NCBI GenBank assembly: GCA_012656075.1
Contig: JAAKBF010000171.1
Coordinates: forward strand, 1,984,001-2,048,000
Length of the DNA: 64,000 bases
Origin: Phytophthora hibernalis
Taxonomy: Eukaryota; Oomycota; Peronosporomycetes; Peronosporales; Peronosporaceae
Direction: 5' to 3'
Numbering within the stretch: position 1 is the stretch's first letter; each line of letters opens with the position of its first letter. Positions 53,809-63,790 of this stretch are shown piece by piece. Below the pieces are notes generated by a model. It was not told the origin of the DNA. It ran no database searches and saw nothing but the letters and a program-made list of their open reading frames with translations. The position numbers and the translations under genes were made by a program.

Positions 53809-55473
53809 TCACGTTCGATGTGGTCGGGTGTTGGTTAGCGGACGGACGTAAAGCAGAAACCCTTGTGGTTCAGAGATCAGCAAATTCAGGGCGAGCCCCC
53901 AAAGTTCTTGAGAATGTGCTCCTTTGCTGCACCTGGTAACATCTTCGGGCGAAAATGAGCTCGTTTGGCGGAGAAGCACTTGCCTGGCACACCGTTGCCG
54001 GGGCATCCCTTCTTGGATAGGTGCTTCATACACAGAGTGAGAGAGCCTTGATTTGGTAGCGAGTCTAGCACTGTTTTGATATGTCCTCTTTCTTAGACTG
54101 CCGAGCGGCGCGTCCACCGGATAGGCCCGTGACAAATGGGTTCGCCTTCGTTTCAATCTTGGCGGCTAAGGCGGTCATGTTCGCCTTCTGTTGGTCAGCC
54201 AAGACGGCCATAATCGTCTTCTGTTGGTCGTACAGCAATTCGGACAGAAGTGGGTCTCGAATGGAAAACTCCTCCTTCACGCATACCGCTGCCTGTAGAC
54301 CCTCGGGCAGAACCAATCCCGAAATTTGCACAGCTTCGTATAAATCCAGAGCACCAGCCGATGAATTGTGTCACGGTCGGGTTCTCCGCCAACTGCAAAC
54401 TTCCCAATAAACCGAACGGCTGCCTGAATAACTTCTCCTGTTTCTTCGTGTATGCGACCGAATTGGCGAAGGTTGGCTAGCGCATCCGTTAATTCCGTGT
54501 AGGAAGGCGTTTTCCTGGCTGGTTGGATGCAGTTTTTTCCGAGAAAAATCGACCATATTTGACCCCGCATCCGATCCATTAAGCATCATGGCTCGCGTGA
54601 CTCTCGCGAAGTGCATTAGCGAGAGACCGCGAACCTTGAATCCGAAATCGTACGCACCCCGCAGTACAGGTGGCGCACCCAGGAGGTAATCACGAGCCTG
54701 CTGTTCATACTCAAGAATACATTGGGGGTCCTTACCTTGGAGATCGGGCGAAACGTTTTGGCTGTTCGTGCGCGAACCTCGTCGAACGTGTCGCGTGCCA
54801 GAACTGCGTCGTGCTCATGTGCCTTGTCCATCGGACGATTTTGACGTTGTACTGCCAACTTGTCTCCCACTTCGCTGTTTTACGCAAATGAAGATCCCAT
54901 GAGCAACTCACCATCAGACTCATTGCTCGACATGTCGCTGGACTGTTTCTGTCGCTTCGGTGGGCGCCCTTTACAGCTGCTGCTCGTGGCTTTGAGCTTC
55001 GATGCTTTGGACTGGATAGATTCTTGTGGTGCCACGAAGATACTGGAGTTCTTTTTGGTCTTCCGCTTCCTTGCGCAGTCCAGCACGTGCTGACGTGGGA
55101 CGGACACTATTGCGAGCGTGTCGGGCAGAATAACCGGTACATGCGTTTCTGATTAAAAGGGCACAGTCAACTCGTGTGCCGTTTTTGCGGATAGTCCTGA
55201 GCGACTCTTGGCACATAACGCGCGAGCATCGATCAATTTATCTCGTAGCTCGGCAGCATTAAGGGCAGCTGAGTTCGTGCCAGCTTCCACTTGAAGAACG
55301 TAATCTACCCATTCCACCTTGATTTCGTTGGTCGGTTGGCACAGCGCAATCTTGTTCACCCCGTTTGAATGCCGAAGCTGAAGTCTTGAATCAGTGCCGG
55401 ACATACTATAGCCCGTCACTATCGCGTAGGACCACGCATCCGTTTCTAAACCGTCAGGTTGTATGAACGCCAC
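53809..55473 (-). pseudogene. Gag-like ORFs of the Ngaro-like element
   Basis: Several minus-strand frames: 55473-55153 (LETDAWSYAIVTGYSMSGTD), 55107-54880 (basic and Ser-rich), 54870-54616, 54579-54277 (NLRQFGRIHEETGEVIQAAV), 54331-54065 (coiled coil LLYDQQKTIMAVLADQQKAN) and 54071-53886. The last has Cys/His spacing LCMKHLSKKGCPGNGVPGKC then FSAKRAHF, likely a zinc-binding gag end. No single frame spans them, so many breaks exist. The role as capsid or nucleocapsid is inferred from position 5' of RT. Confidence 0.6.
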
Positions 55474-55742
55474 GGGAAAGCCGACAAACGTTCTACTTGC
55501 ACTCGTCGTTGCTCACAAGGCGAAGGCGAATGATCCTTGCGTCGATTGGGTCAGAGAAATCCTCATTCGCTCCATCAGGGTCGATCAAAGTAACGTGCAC
55601 CTTTAACCCCATCGATTTGAACGATCCGTACGTAGTGGAACTCATTCGACGCAGGAACTTGTGGCGGACCTAGGAACGCTAGCGAACCCACCGCGACAGA
55701 CGTGGAGGACATTAGACAACTTGTTCGAGCGAGGAAGGTTAG

Positions 55743-55892
55743 CTGCGAACGAGAAAATTCGCGAGTGAGAAGCTATCTGCCTAATGACTAAGAAGCTTGG
55801 CTAAACGTATATCCTTCTGCGATGATCTCAGCGCCTTGGGAAAGGAGACTTACCGTTCAGAAAACCAGATATCCTTACGAATATCTTGCATT
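55743..55892 (-). repeat. Split direct repeat A1 (5' end of the Ngaro-like element)
   Basis: 150 bases equivalent to A2 at 51640-51789. The similarity stops sharply after CTTGCATT, marking the element's 5' end at 55892. Confidence 0.9.
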
Positions 55893-56599
55893 GACAGGAG
55901 GCGACCATTGTTCTCTGTGGTGTGGTCCACACCATTGGTGTCGCCACATGCGTGGTGTGTGGCACGTCAAGTGTAGTTTTTCCACCCCACAAATACCCAT
56001 GAGGTTGAGGCGGAGGCGTGGCCACGTGAGGAACGCTTTGCCAGAACCATTCACCGCTTGGAGTCTGAACAAGTTGCGCTGTAAGAGGACCAGCCAATAC
56101 ACTCGCGTACTGTTGCCCCGGTAAACCTGGCACACTCAAGATCTGACTGAACTGGCCACCAGCTCCACGAACTACAGGAACCCCTGATTTTGAATTGCCA
56201 TCGCCATCGAGATTTCCGTGTTTTCTTGCCATCCCTTGTGTTTGCGGCCAATGCACGCGCCTCATAGATTCCCCCTGGAAGACGTCGCTTCGCACGCTTC
56301 AAGAGGTCTATAACACACGGAGGAGGCGTGAATGAAATTGGTGCAGTTTTTATCCTTCTTGGGATGTTTCCTGTGTGGGTTCGGTGCCTAAGGGTGTCAA
56401 CCCGGTATCTCGTGACGTCCAAGTTGAAGACGGCTTTGCTTTTATATATCAACGTCATCTGGTGGTTCACTAGCCTCAAGACCTTGATCTTCCTGTACGT
56501 CACGCTCTTCGCTACTTGCATCTTGTACCGGATTTGCTCGTTTTTCTCTTTCAAGCCACTATCACCTCCTTGTGCTGGTTGTGTAATCGCAGTATCCAC
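55893..56599 (-). pseudogene. Retroelement gag-like ORF with dispersed repeat copy 2
   Basis: Frames 56599-56051 and 56295-55828. The first has a helical basic stretch (VTYRKIKVLRLVNHQMTLIY) and DLLKRAKRRLPGGIYEAR. The second repeats GLPGQQYASVLAGPLTAQLV and SGEWFWQSVPHVATPPPQP, as in the copy at 35.7 kb. It is on the same strand as the LTR at 56.8-57.1 kb, so it is probably that element's gag region. Not assigned to a family. Confidence 0.5.
56008..56205 (-). repeat. Dispersed repeat, copy 2
   Basis: Counterpart of 35703-35895 in the same orientation; most differences are single bases and the shared reading sense is kept. Confidence 0.8.
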
Positions 56600-56789
56600 A
56601 TACGGATTGACGTAGGAAATCTGCGTGAGACTCGTCGAGATCGTGGATGATTCTTGCGATACTGTGAATCGTTGCTGGTTGACATCTCCACCACAAACCT
56701 TGCCGCATCACCACCTTGCAGCGCATCGTAAAATCGCTGCGACCGCTCTAGCGCGACCCGGAACGTTGTAGTTTGTCCCGCACCCTGGC

Positions 56790-57095
56790 GGGTGTGACGG
56801 GGTCACACGCACCTTAGCCTTAGAGGAAGCGTTGACGCGATGGCCACAACAGACGCTTGGCGTTCCTGCTGTTAGCTTGCAAAGGCCTGGCCTTCCTGTC
56901 CAATATGGTACCAAGTACCAATTGATTGCGAACTTCCTGGTTAGAGTTAAACTGACTTATATTAAGAACACTGTTGTGGTTTCTAACTATTACTAACTCT
57001 CTGCATACTGAATCCCTGTCTAATCTGATCTGTCCAAATGGGGTCCACCCATTTGATATACTTCTTTAATACCACGGAAGTACTGCTTAAGTGAA
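56790..57095 (-). repeat. Gypsy LTR, minus orientation
   Basis: Reverse complement of the LTR at 46.74-47.07 kb, including the GTGTGACGGGGTCACAC palindrome at 56799-56815. Differences are scattered, so the copies are not a fresh pair. Its left (downstream) neighbour is the gag-like sequence at 55.9-56.6 kb. Confidence 0.75.
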
Positions 57096-57284
57096 GCCTC
57101 AAGTTCCGCCTACTGGTGAAAGTGACGCATACCCTCACCAAGCAACGAATCTCGGAGGTCAAGGGAGCGCTACCATGCAGACCGTATTTCTAGGTATGCC
57201 CTCGCATATCAAGAACGCTATCCGGTTGATGGCTCAACAGTCGCAAGCGTCCCGGAACTCTTTGCCTGACCTCCTGGAATGTCA

Positions 57285-57500
57285 GGCTCCCGTCAGGGTG
57301 GGGGACAAACTACAACGTTCGGGGCGCGCTAGAGCGGTCGCAGCGATTTTACGACGCGCTGCAAGGTGGTGATGCGGCAAGGTTTGTGGTGTGTGTTATA
57401 GACCTCTTGAAGCGTGCGAAGCGACGTCTTCCAGGGGAGGGGGTATCTGTGAGGCGCGTGCATTGACCGCAAACACAAGGGATGGCAAGAAAACACGGAA
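57285..57500 (+). repeat. Inverted copy of 56212-56318 plus 56693-56780
   Basis: The plus strand here (GACAAACTACAACGTTCGGG, GCGATTTTACGACGCGCTGC, TGTGTTATAGACCTCTTGAA) is the reverse complement of two separate blocks on the other side of the LTR. The left arm carries 374 extra bases (56319-56692) that are missing here. Confidence 0.82.
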
Positions 57501-58781
57501 GGGTCGCTGGATGATGTCTTAGACGGTGCTATATGGGTATCGCAAACGGAATGGTTGATGCTCGTAGCTGGGTGACGTTGAAGCCCAAGGTAGTCTATCC
57601 GTGCGGTCCTTCAATGTTGGCCAACAAGTACCTCATGTCGCTAACATTTTTTACCTGGACAAGATTCAAGCAACAAGCACGGCTATTATAGCCACGGATA
57701 ATTTGAACCTGCTCGCAAAGTGGAGTGACTATGGGTCTGCTACGTTTGACCAGCTAGAGGCAATGGCCTGTGTGCTGGAGGTGCGTAACCGATTTCAGCT
57801 TGTGCAGCACGCTGGACGGGATTGACGATGTTGAGCGGCAGATCAAGGACGTGGTCCCGCCGTTTACTGACGATTGCGACTATACAAATATAAGCGCTTC
57901 AACACATGGATATTGAAAGCACATATCATGGACTAAACGATGTTTACTGTTTCTATTTTTTATTGTGGTTTTCAACCATCTTACCACCCATAATAGCTCC
58001 GCATCTCCTTCTTTCCTCCCTTAATCTCTTACTATTGTGAACATGGCTGAAAAATCTCTTCTATCCACCTACTCATTGATTTACTCACTCACCAACTCAT
58101 TTACTCACGCACTTACTTACTCACTCACTCACTCAGTCACTCACTCACTCACTCACTCACTCACTCCTCCACTCAGCTGCTCCATTCCCCAATCACTCAC
58201 TCACTAAAATGAGAGGGTCCAATTTACAAATCGGGATAGGTCAGTCTATCTAGGGGCCTAAATCGGAGTGGCACGTTCTACTAGCCGGCCAGTCACGCTG
58301 ACGGGGAGGGTGGGGGCGCTGATAGCATCAGAGGTGCACGTATGCCACTCATTTATACCTATGTTATTTGTTTGACAAGCGTACGCAGATGTTGAGTGAG
58401 TGAGTTAATCACATCGTCTGGGGCATTTTCATTTAACTTAATCAACTATCGAGTGAATGGGAAAATCAATTTGACCTATCCATGTGCCTCTTTTATAAAC
58501 TGCGAATAATCAATCAGATTGCTTCGTTAGCACCCTATTTAATAGTCGTGCCACGACATTTTACGGTGTACGGCTCTCAGTCTTCCCAACCCTGTTTTGA
58601 AAACTGTCCTTCTCAAAAACTATTTTCCAACACTCAGAGTAAAATACAGCCTTGTCATGATATATCAGAATCCGGGCTCTATTCTAGATTTAAGGTAGAA
58701 ATCAAATATTTTCAAAGCCTGTGGAATGATTACCAAAGGTGCATGACTATTTAGGTCACACGACTGATTAGGGTGAACAGT
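57500..58781. other. No supported gene; weak ORF at 57601-57825
   Basis: A 74-residue frame (57601-57825: MRSFNVGQQVPHVANIFYLD) without a recognised domain may be retroelement debris. Apart from the tetranucleotide repeat, the rest is AT-rich and has no coding character. Confidence 0.5.
58082..58206. repeat. (TCAC)n tetranucleotide microsatellite, imperfect
   Basis: Long runs of TCAC/ACTC with interruptions (TTAC, CAGT, and CTCCTCC ... CCCCAA near the end). Likely length-variable. Confidence 0.92.
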
Positions 58782-58782
58782 G

Positions 58783-58988
58783 TACCGTAAATCACGGCGA
58801 TCATGCAAGGCCGTAAAAAGTAGAAACCAAGTCAAATCGTAAAAAGTGTGTTTGAGGCTGTAAAATCTAATTGACCACATCACATACAAAAGCTTCGACA
58901 TATTGGCAAAGAAAATACACACTGATGGAGTTTTTACGAAAAGGTTGTATGTTCGCCGTACCTTGCATGATCGCCGTGATTTACGGTA
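58783..58988. mobile_element. 206-bp MITE with perfect 28-bp inverted ends, Tc1/mariner-like TA target
   Basis: Left end 58783-58810 begins TACCGTAAATCACGGCGATC; right end 58961-58988 is its exact reverse complement. With the outer TA taken as a TA target duplication, the inverted repeats are 26 bp and start CCGTAAATCACGG. The interior has no gene and repeats the CGTAAAAAG motif. A non-autonomous Tc1/mariner-type element fits best. Confidence 0.85.
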
Positions 58989-59422
58989 GTTAGCTAGAAA
59001 GATAGTTAGTTGGGGTGGGTAGAGGGCAAAATGAGCTGAAGGGGAGGGTGTTCTGAAGAAGGGGGTTCTTTCGCAATTTGGAGATTCTTTGGTGACTGAA
59101 AATTTGCCTGTGTCCAGGGCGTTGATGCGATAGGCACCCATATCACCTGAAAATAGCGATACGTCTTAACGTGCATACCAGTGGACTCACTTCGTGTTGA
59201 TTAACATAATCTTGAACCTCGCAGTAAAACAGATATACAGTGCAGTCCACCACAGTAGCTTGCCTTAATTGTCGCTCTGCTGTCACGCCACAATATCAGC
59301 CCTAGTCTGCATCACAATCATGAAGGCTCACCGGCGCCTCCAATAGATTGAAAAGGCTAACACAACGAGTGCACGTTGATGCGGAATACTTCAAGTACGT
59401 CGGACCGGATTAATTCAAAGAA

Positions 59423-59470
59423 GTTGCAGTAAACCAAACCAATCTCGAGGATGGTTTGGTTTACTGCAAC
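59423..59470. repeat. Perfect 19-bp hairpin, 10-base loop
   Basis: Left arm GTTGCAGTAAACCAAACCA (59423-59441), loop ATCTCGAGGA, right arm the exact reverse complement (59452-59470). It could be a foldback element core, a small-RNA hairpin or a terminator-like structure. It lies about 105 bases upstream of the tRNA. Confidence 0.9.
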
Positions 59471-59576
59471 TGCTTTTGAATGAATGAAAAGTGGAAATAT
59501 TTCCCTCGAGCATTTTTGCTCTTTAATCTACATTTTTAGTTACTAATTCACTGAATACCATAACATAAACATAGCG

Positions 59577-59649
59577 GCTTGCGTGGCCCAATGGATACGG
59601 CGCTGCCCTCCTAAGGCAGAGATTGCGGGTTCAAGTCCCGCCGTGAGTA
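59577..59649 (+). tRNA. tRNA-Arg (anticodon CCT)
   Basis: A 73-base cloverleaf. The acceptor pairs GCTTGCG with CGTGAGT (three wobbles), and the D arm is GCC-GGC. The anticodon stem CTGCC/GGCAG is perfect with loop CTCCTAA, giving anticodon CCT, which reads AGG (Arg). The T arm GCGGG/CCCGC is perfect with loop TTCAAGT. Internal promoters are clear: A box TGGCCCAATGG and B box GGTTCAAGTCC. A TTTT terminator follows within ten bases. No intron; CCA is not encoded, as usual in eukaryotes. Confidence 0.95.
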
Positions 59650-59997
59650 ACTATTTTCTTCAGACCTTCTTGTTTGCAAGGGGAACGAACACCTTCAGCT
59701 AGTTGTTCGCATTGTGAATAGCAGATGAAATGCCCTTTTTTAAAGTTCCATTTCCAACTCTGCAATAGCGTAAAGCAGTGATAAAGAGCGTACGTGTCAC
59801 CAGGATGGCCCCCACAAAGTCTTCATTCTTCAAAAAGCCGAGAAGAGAACAAAATGGTCGCGGGAACGGCGGTTGAGCAGTGAGGCCCTTCTGAGCGACA
59901 GACAGACACGTCGCATTCGACGCACGATATTAGACGTGAACAGGTCAAAGAAAGCAACGAGAACCAACTGGTGCACATGGGACGAGGCGGGATAAAG
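59650..59997. other. Gene-free spacer
   Basis: 348 bases between the tRNA and the protease relic. Nothing coding or repeated was recognised. Confidence 0.5.
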
Positions 59998-61219
59998 TTA
60001 TAACATCCAGTCGTTCCCTACCAGCACCCAACCATTCCCGGTTGACCGTCTGACGCCCATGTAGCGCCCGACTGAGCATCCAACTCGAGAGAGCCGGCGC
60101 ATGCACTGCAGAGTCTTCTTATTGAGGTGGCCGAGTGGCTCTGACCCACAAAACATCTTGAAGGTCAGCAAGATGTACACGCCGCAGTTGTAACTGTCGC
60201 TTTGGACACCCAGGCCAGGGTCGTGGGGCTAGACTGAAACTGGGTCTGACTTCTTTCGGTAGCATAGTGATCAGTCGTTGGGCCACGGCACGAACACTGG
60301 AAACGTAGGAGGACGCCATAGAATCGTAGACGTACACTCTGCCTTTATCCAGCTCCATCAGCACTAAAACGGGCCTTCATATCTACATTTAGACGTTATG
60401 TCCTCCCATTGGTCAAAGGGGGACAGTGACCTGGCACTATCTGATTGGTCAGAAGTGCAATTACATATCTTAGTTTTAGCCTATTAGAGGGGGACCCCCG
60501 TAAAGTATTATACACTATACACGATGGCCGGAAGATACGAAAGAACAGGAGTGGTAAGACATGGGTAAGTGGTGACAACGCCAAAGTCCGAAGCGGGAAA
60601 TGGAACACGGGTTTCGCTATTCTAAAACATTTCACTCAGAGGACCCAGTGTCCCTATGGCCAAGGCTCACCAAGATCAAGCATACCACTCAACAAATATA
60701 GTTAGATGCAACATGAACAATTTCATACACTTAGCTACTGCTACTCCTTTCTTCTTTGCCGTAAGTAGCGGTAGCGCATTTGGGTGGCCCAAAATGGCCC
60801 TGGCCTTCCGCCAGGGTCTACTCCTAATAACAGAATCATTTTAACCTTAAATCCCGCACGTCCTTCTCGGACGTTCATCTTAAACAAGCTTCCTCAAAGC
60901 ACTCTACAGTGCAAGCTACATAGCGTGGCTCTAGCCCCGTTACAAGCACAGCACACCAATGATTCTTGTTGCAGTTCATTGGGCAGAGGATTTTCATCTT
61001 CTTGATGGCACCAGCCAACGATCGTTTAAAATGCTCACTATCCGTCGTAATAGCTCCGTTTGAGATTCCTAGGTTTGACGGGTCAATCACTCGGATGTTG
61101 GGGTCCGCACCAAACAGTTTGTGCAGTATCATCTGCATGACTTGAGCGCTAAGAGTTTCCTTCGCAGCCAAGTCTACCATGTCTGCATACTCGGTTGACA
61201 GTATTGGTAGGCTTTCCAA
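59998..61219 (-). pseudogene. Ulp1-type (C48) cysteine protease, split by a 580-bp insertion
   Basis: Minus-strand frame 61219 to 60945 ends with NCNKNHWCAVL, the catalytic His box. After the insertion (60944-60365) the protein resumes as LMELDKGRVYVYDSMASSYV, the Asp box. A G4-run frameshift at 60225-60228 then leads to GVQSDSYNCGVYILLTFKMF, the Gln and nucleophile Cys box. The full His-Asp-Gln-Cys set of Ulp1/SUMO-protease-like enzymes is therefore recognisable. Its position downstream of a SWIM zinc finger suggests it belongs to a MULE-type transposon. No start is assigned because upstream frames are broken. Confidence 0.78.
60365..60944. mobile_element. 580-bp non-autonomous DNA element inside the C48 protease
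   Basis: Flanked on both sides by AGCAC (60360-60364 and 60945-60949), a 5-bp target duplication. Its ends are TAAAACGGGCC and, on the other strand, TGTAACGGGGC, short imperfect inverted repeats. Excision leaving one AGCAC would make the protease frame continuous. The interior has no convincing gene and contains a GCTACTGCTACT/AGTAGCGGTAGC hairpin at 60734-60775. Confidence 0.72.
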
Positions 61220-61328
61220 TTATGTAAGTTTAGCGGGGTCCTCCTTGATGTAGAAACTAGAGTTTCCGTAACGCGTGAAGTCTTCCTGCGCAATCCAATC
61301 CACCGCTCTTTTGATCTTCTTCACAGTT

Positions 61329-61895
61329 TTAACGGTCGTGTGCCACTTTCTCATGAGCGTTACTGTAGAGTTTGCGAATACTCCGAGGCCAATGTTCTCT
61401 AGTTCCCTTAGCCGTGCACTTGGTGACTAATTCCATGGGGAAGATTCGGCCCACCTCTTCTGGTCGCATCAGTGGTTTCGTGGGAGGGAGCTTTGCTAGC
61501 TCATGCGCAATGGGGAGATTTGGCATATTAGGGAAGATGAACTGCTTGAACTGCAAGAGCTTCTCGCGGGACGACTTGTATGTAGGATCACCATCCAGTA
61601 GTTCGTAAACTGTTAATAAACTCATTTGGCGTTCGTGCATGTTCAAGTCATGCTGCACCATAGCGATAGCCTGGTTCCGCTTTGCTTTGACGTCCTGCGT
61701 CTTTTTCTTCGGGCGAGCTCTGGCTTTTGGCGGTCTCACGATCCGGTAATCGTCGGTTAAAGTTGCAAGAGCAAGTGTCGGGCCTTGACTGGCATTTTCT
61801 TCGGGTGGCTCGTTCTCAACGCCGAACTCCTCACCTTCCGTACCCACCTCTGTCAGATCTGCTCCCAACTCATAACTACATGTACCCGTGCCCAA
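61329..61895 (-). pseudogene. Middle segment of MULE-like ORF, unrecognised domain
   Basis: A 188-residue frame between the SWIM and protease parts: a basic stretch (PPKARARPKKKTQDVKAKRN) then helices (LNMHERQMSLLTVYELLDGD, LLQFKQFIFPNMPNLPIAHE). No known domain. Its position suggests it links transposase and protease in one polyprotein, or is a separate host-derived piece. Confidence 0.5.
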
Positions 61896-61931
61896 TCTCG
61901 TTCCCGTCTGAGCCCAAATCGTCGCAAATCG

Positions 61932-62850
61932 TCACAAATCCGGAGGTTCTGCGCAAACTTGAGTGCTTTCTACCGAAGAAGCGGACACCACACAGTGACT
62001 AGCAGTATCTAATGATCTGAACGGGCTGCCTTCCGTAATTCGCACCACCTCCATATCCTTGGTCACCACTTCGCCTTCTGATGTATGAGGATTGACCTCA
62101 CCGGTCGTGTCCACATCTGCATCACTTGAGCCATCTTCACATCCACAATGGTCAGCTACTCCGGGGATTGTATTGTATTTGCCATGTTTGAAAAGTGTAG
62201 CAACGCCACGCAAAGCCTTCATCGCTGCCCTATACTCCGCCATCCCCAAACCACTCAAATACTGACTAATAGAAGTTGCGAGGAAATTTGCTTCACGGAA
62301 CTTACGAAATGGTTCCCCGGCTAGCTGGGGCAAATCAGGTTCCACACGAAGCGACAACAGCAGCCAACGAGAATTCAGGAGCTGGGTGGGAATTTTGCTC
62401 TCAAAATTGAGTGCCTTCCGAATAAAGAGCACATGACGGCACGGCAACAACCGCGAAGCCATGAACAAACACGAACAAAACCAATTAGACTTTGCGAAAG
62501 AATATTCACTGTGAGGCTCATCTTCATCCTCTGACGTGCACTGAATCAAGAATACGCCTGGGGCCGGCTCGTGAAACTTGCACTTCGCAGCTGTGCTACA
62601 AGCTCACACGCGTACTCACTCACCAATTTCAAGAGAAACTCCATCTCGTGATCATACTTCGGGTCATGCACGACTGATAGTTTGTAGACCGCGTTGAGAA
62701 ACTTCCTCTCCTCTTAATTGATACAATGCACTCATCCACCAGCATGAAGGAGTCTACAAGATCTTTCAACTGCTTCCACGATGATTCAAGACTGTTCTTC
62801 GTGTTGTTACCTAGTGTGCAAACATTCTGCCTTTCAAACGCGCACCCACA
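61932..62850 (-). pseudogene. MULE transposase C-terminal part with SWIM zinc finger
   Basis: From about 62850 downward the frames read NTKNSLESSWKQLKDLVDSF, MLVDECIVSI, then in another frame YDHEMEFLLKLVSEYACELV, typical of the end of MULE transposases. In the frame ending at 61932 the SWIM finger is CSCLFMASRLLPCRHVLFIR, spaced C-x-C-x(9)-C-x-H. The DDE catalytic core that should lie upstream is absent from the window; gypsy sequence starts at 62.93 kb instead. Several frameshifts. The transposase would bind element ends through the zinc finger. Confidence 0.72.
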
Positions 62851-62930
62851 TTAGACGACAGCTATCCCAATTGTTCACGAAATAAGCTTCAAACGGGTGC
62901 TTGTTCTGTTAAGATGGGTACAAAACGAGG

Positions 62931-63790
62931 TTATAACCTCGGCCGGGTTTTTATATTATATCCAGCCGAGACCTCGGTCACTATCATTCCGATGTCACTA
63001 CTGCGCGGGAAATGAGATCGTGTCGGCCTTGCGCGCGGCGGGACTTGTCCATGGAGTTCAACATTCTGACCAATGACCTGGATGAGGCTCAGAGTCAGCA
63101 GCTCATGGCGCAGGAGAGTACAGCACGCTCGCAGTGTCCTGTGGCTCGACCACTGCTCAATCCGAGCCGCTGTGACATGGCTTCGAGGCTCGTGATCCGA
63201 GCGATGTTGCGAAGCAGGGTGCGTACGCATCTTCTTCGGAAGATTAAGCGTATACGCTAGACCCCGTTTGACCACGACCTTGAAAGGCCCGATGAATCTG
63301 GGACGCAGCTTCGTCTTGAAGACTGCAGACTGCATGTGTAGGTGGGTTCTTTGCATTTAACAAAACTAGGTCACCGACCTCAAAGCTTTCAACGTTGTAT
63401 ATGCCTTTAGCATCTGCATGTTCCTTTTGCATGTCTTGGCTATCAGCCATCGTGTCTCTCACATGTCGTAAGACGTTAAGTCGTGTTGACACAAAGGCGT
63501 TAACCTGGCGTCGAACTTTAGCAGGGCTGACTTCAGCAAGCCGCTCAGCTAACTCTCCCCCTCCAAGACCTGAACCACGGAGTTGCGGCGTGAGCGGGAC
63601 GCGCGTGTTGGTTAAGCCGTTCACGTAGAACGGTGTATAACCGGTGGAAGCATGTACCGCATTATTGAATGCAAACTTAACGAGTGGAAGCATAGCGCTC
63701 CAGTGCTTAGGTGTTTCAGGACGCACGCTGCGGGGGATATCCTCAACAACGCGATTAACGCGTTCCGTATGATCGTCAACAGAGCTTAGT
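62931..63790 (-). pseudogene. Ty3/gypsy integrase C-terminal half
   Basis: From about 63790 the minus strand reads DDHTERVNRVVEDIPRS, then WSAMLPLVKFAFNNAVHAST then GYTPFYVNGL, the end of the integrase core including the conserved Glu helix. KVRRQVNAFVSTRLNVLRHV and the GDLVLLNAK box follow. After a frameshift near 63330 the tail FKTKLRPRFIGPFKVVVKRG then LAYTLNLP is in frame 63356-62931. This is an integrase different from that at 1-855. The domain order places the element's 5' part beyond 63.8 kb, where it appears cut off. Confidence 0.85.

Larger units (their letters stand above)
51546..55892 (-). mobile_element. Ngaro/DIRS-like tyrosine-recombinase retrotransposon with split direct repeats
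   Basis: On the minus strand it reads gag-like ORFs, RT, RNase H and a tyrosine recombinase, the order of DIRS-order elements. Ends show the A1 - ORFs - B1 - A2 - B2 split direct repeat: A1 at 55743-55892, B1 at 51789-51860, A2 at 51640-51789 and B2 at 51546-51614. This is the arrangement known for Ngaro and PAT-like elements, not the inverted repeats of classic DIRS1. Frames are broken and most of the RT is missing, so this copy is inactive, but its architecture is complete. Such elements insert through circular DNA without target duplication. Confidence 0.82.

Noticed and set aside
58082..58206. CRISPR-like or satellite array
   Set aside because: It is a simple tetranucleotide repeat without spacers.
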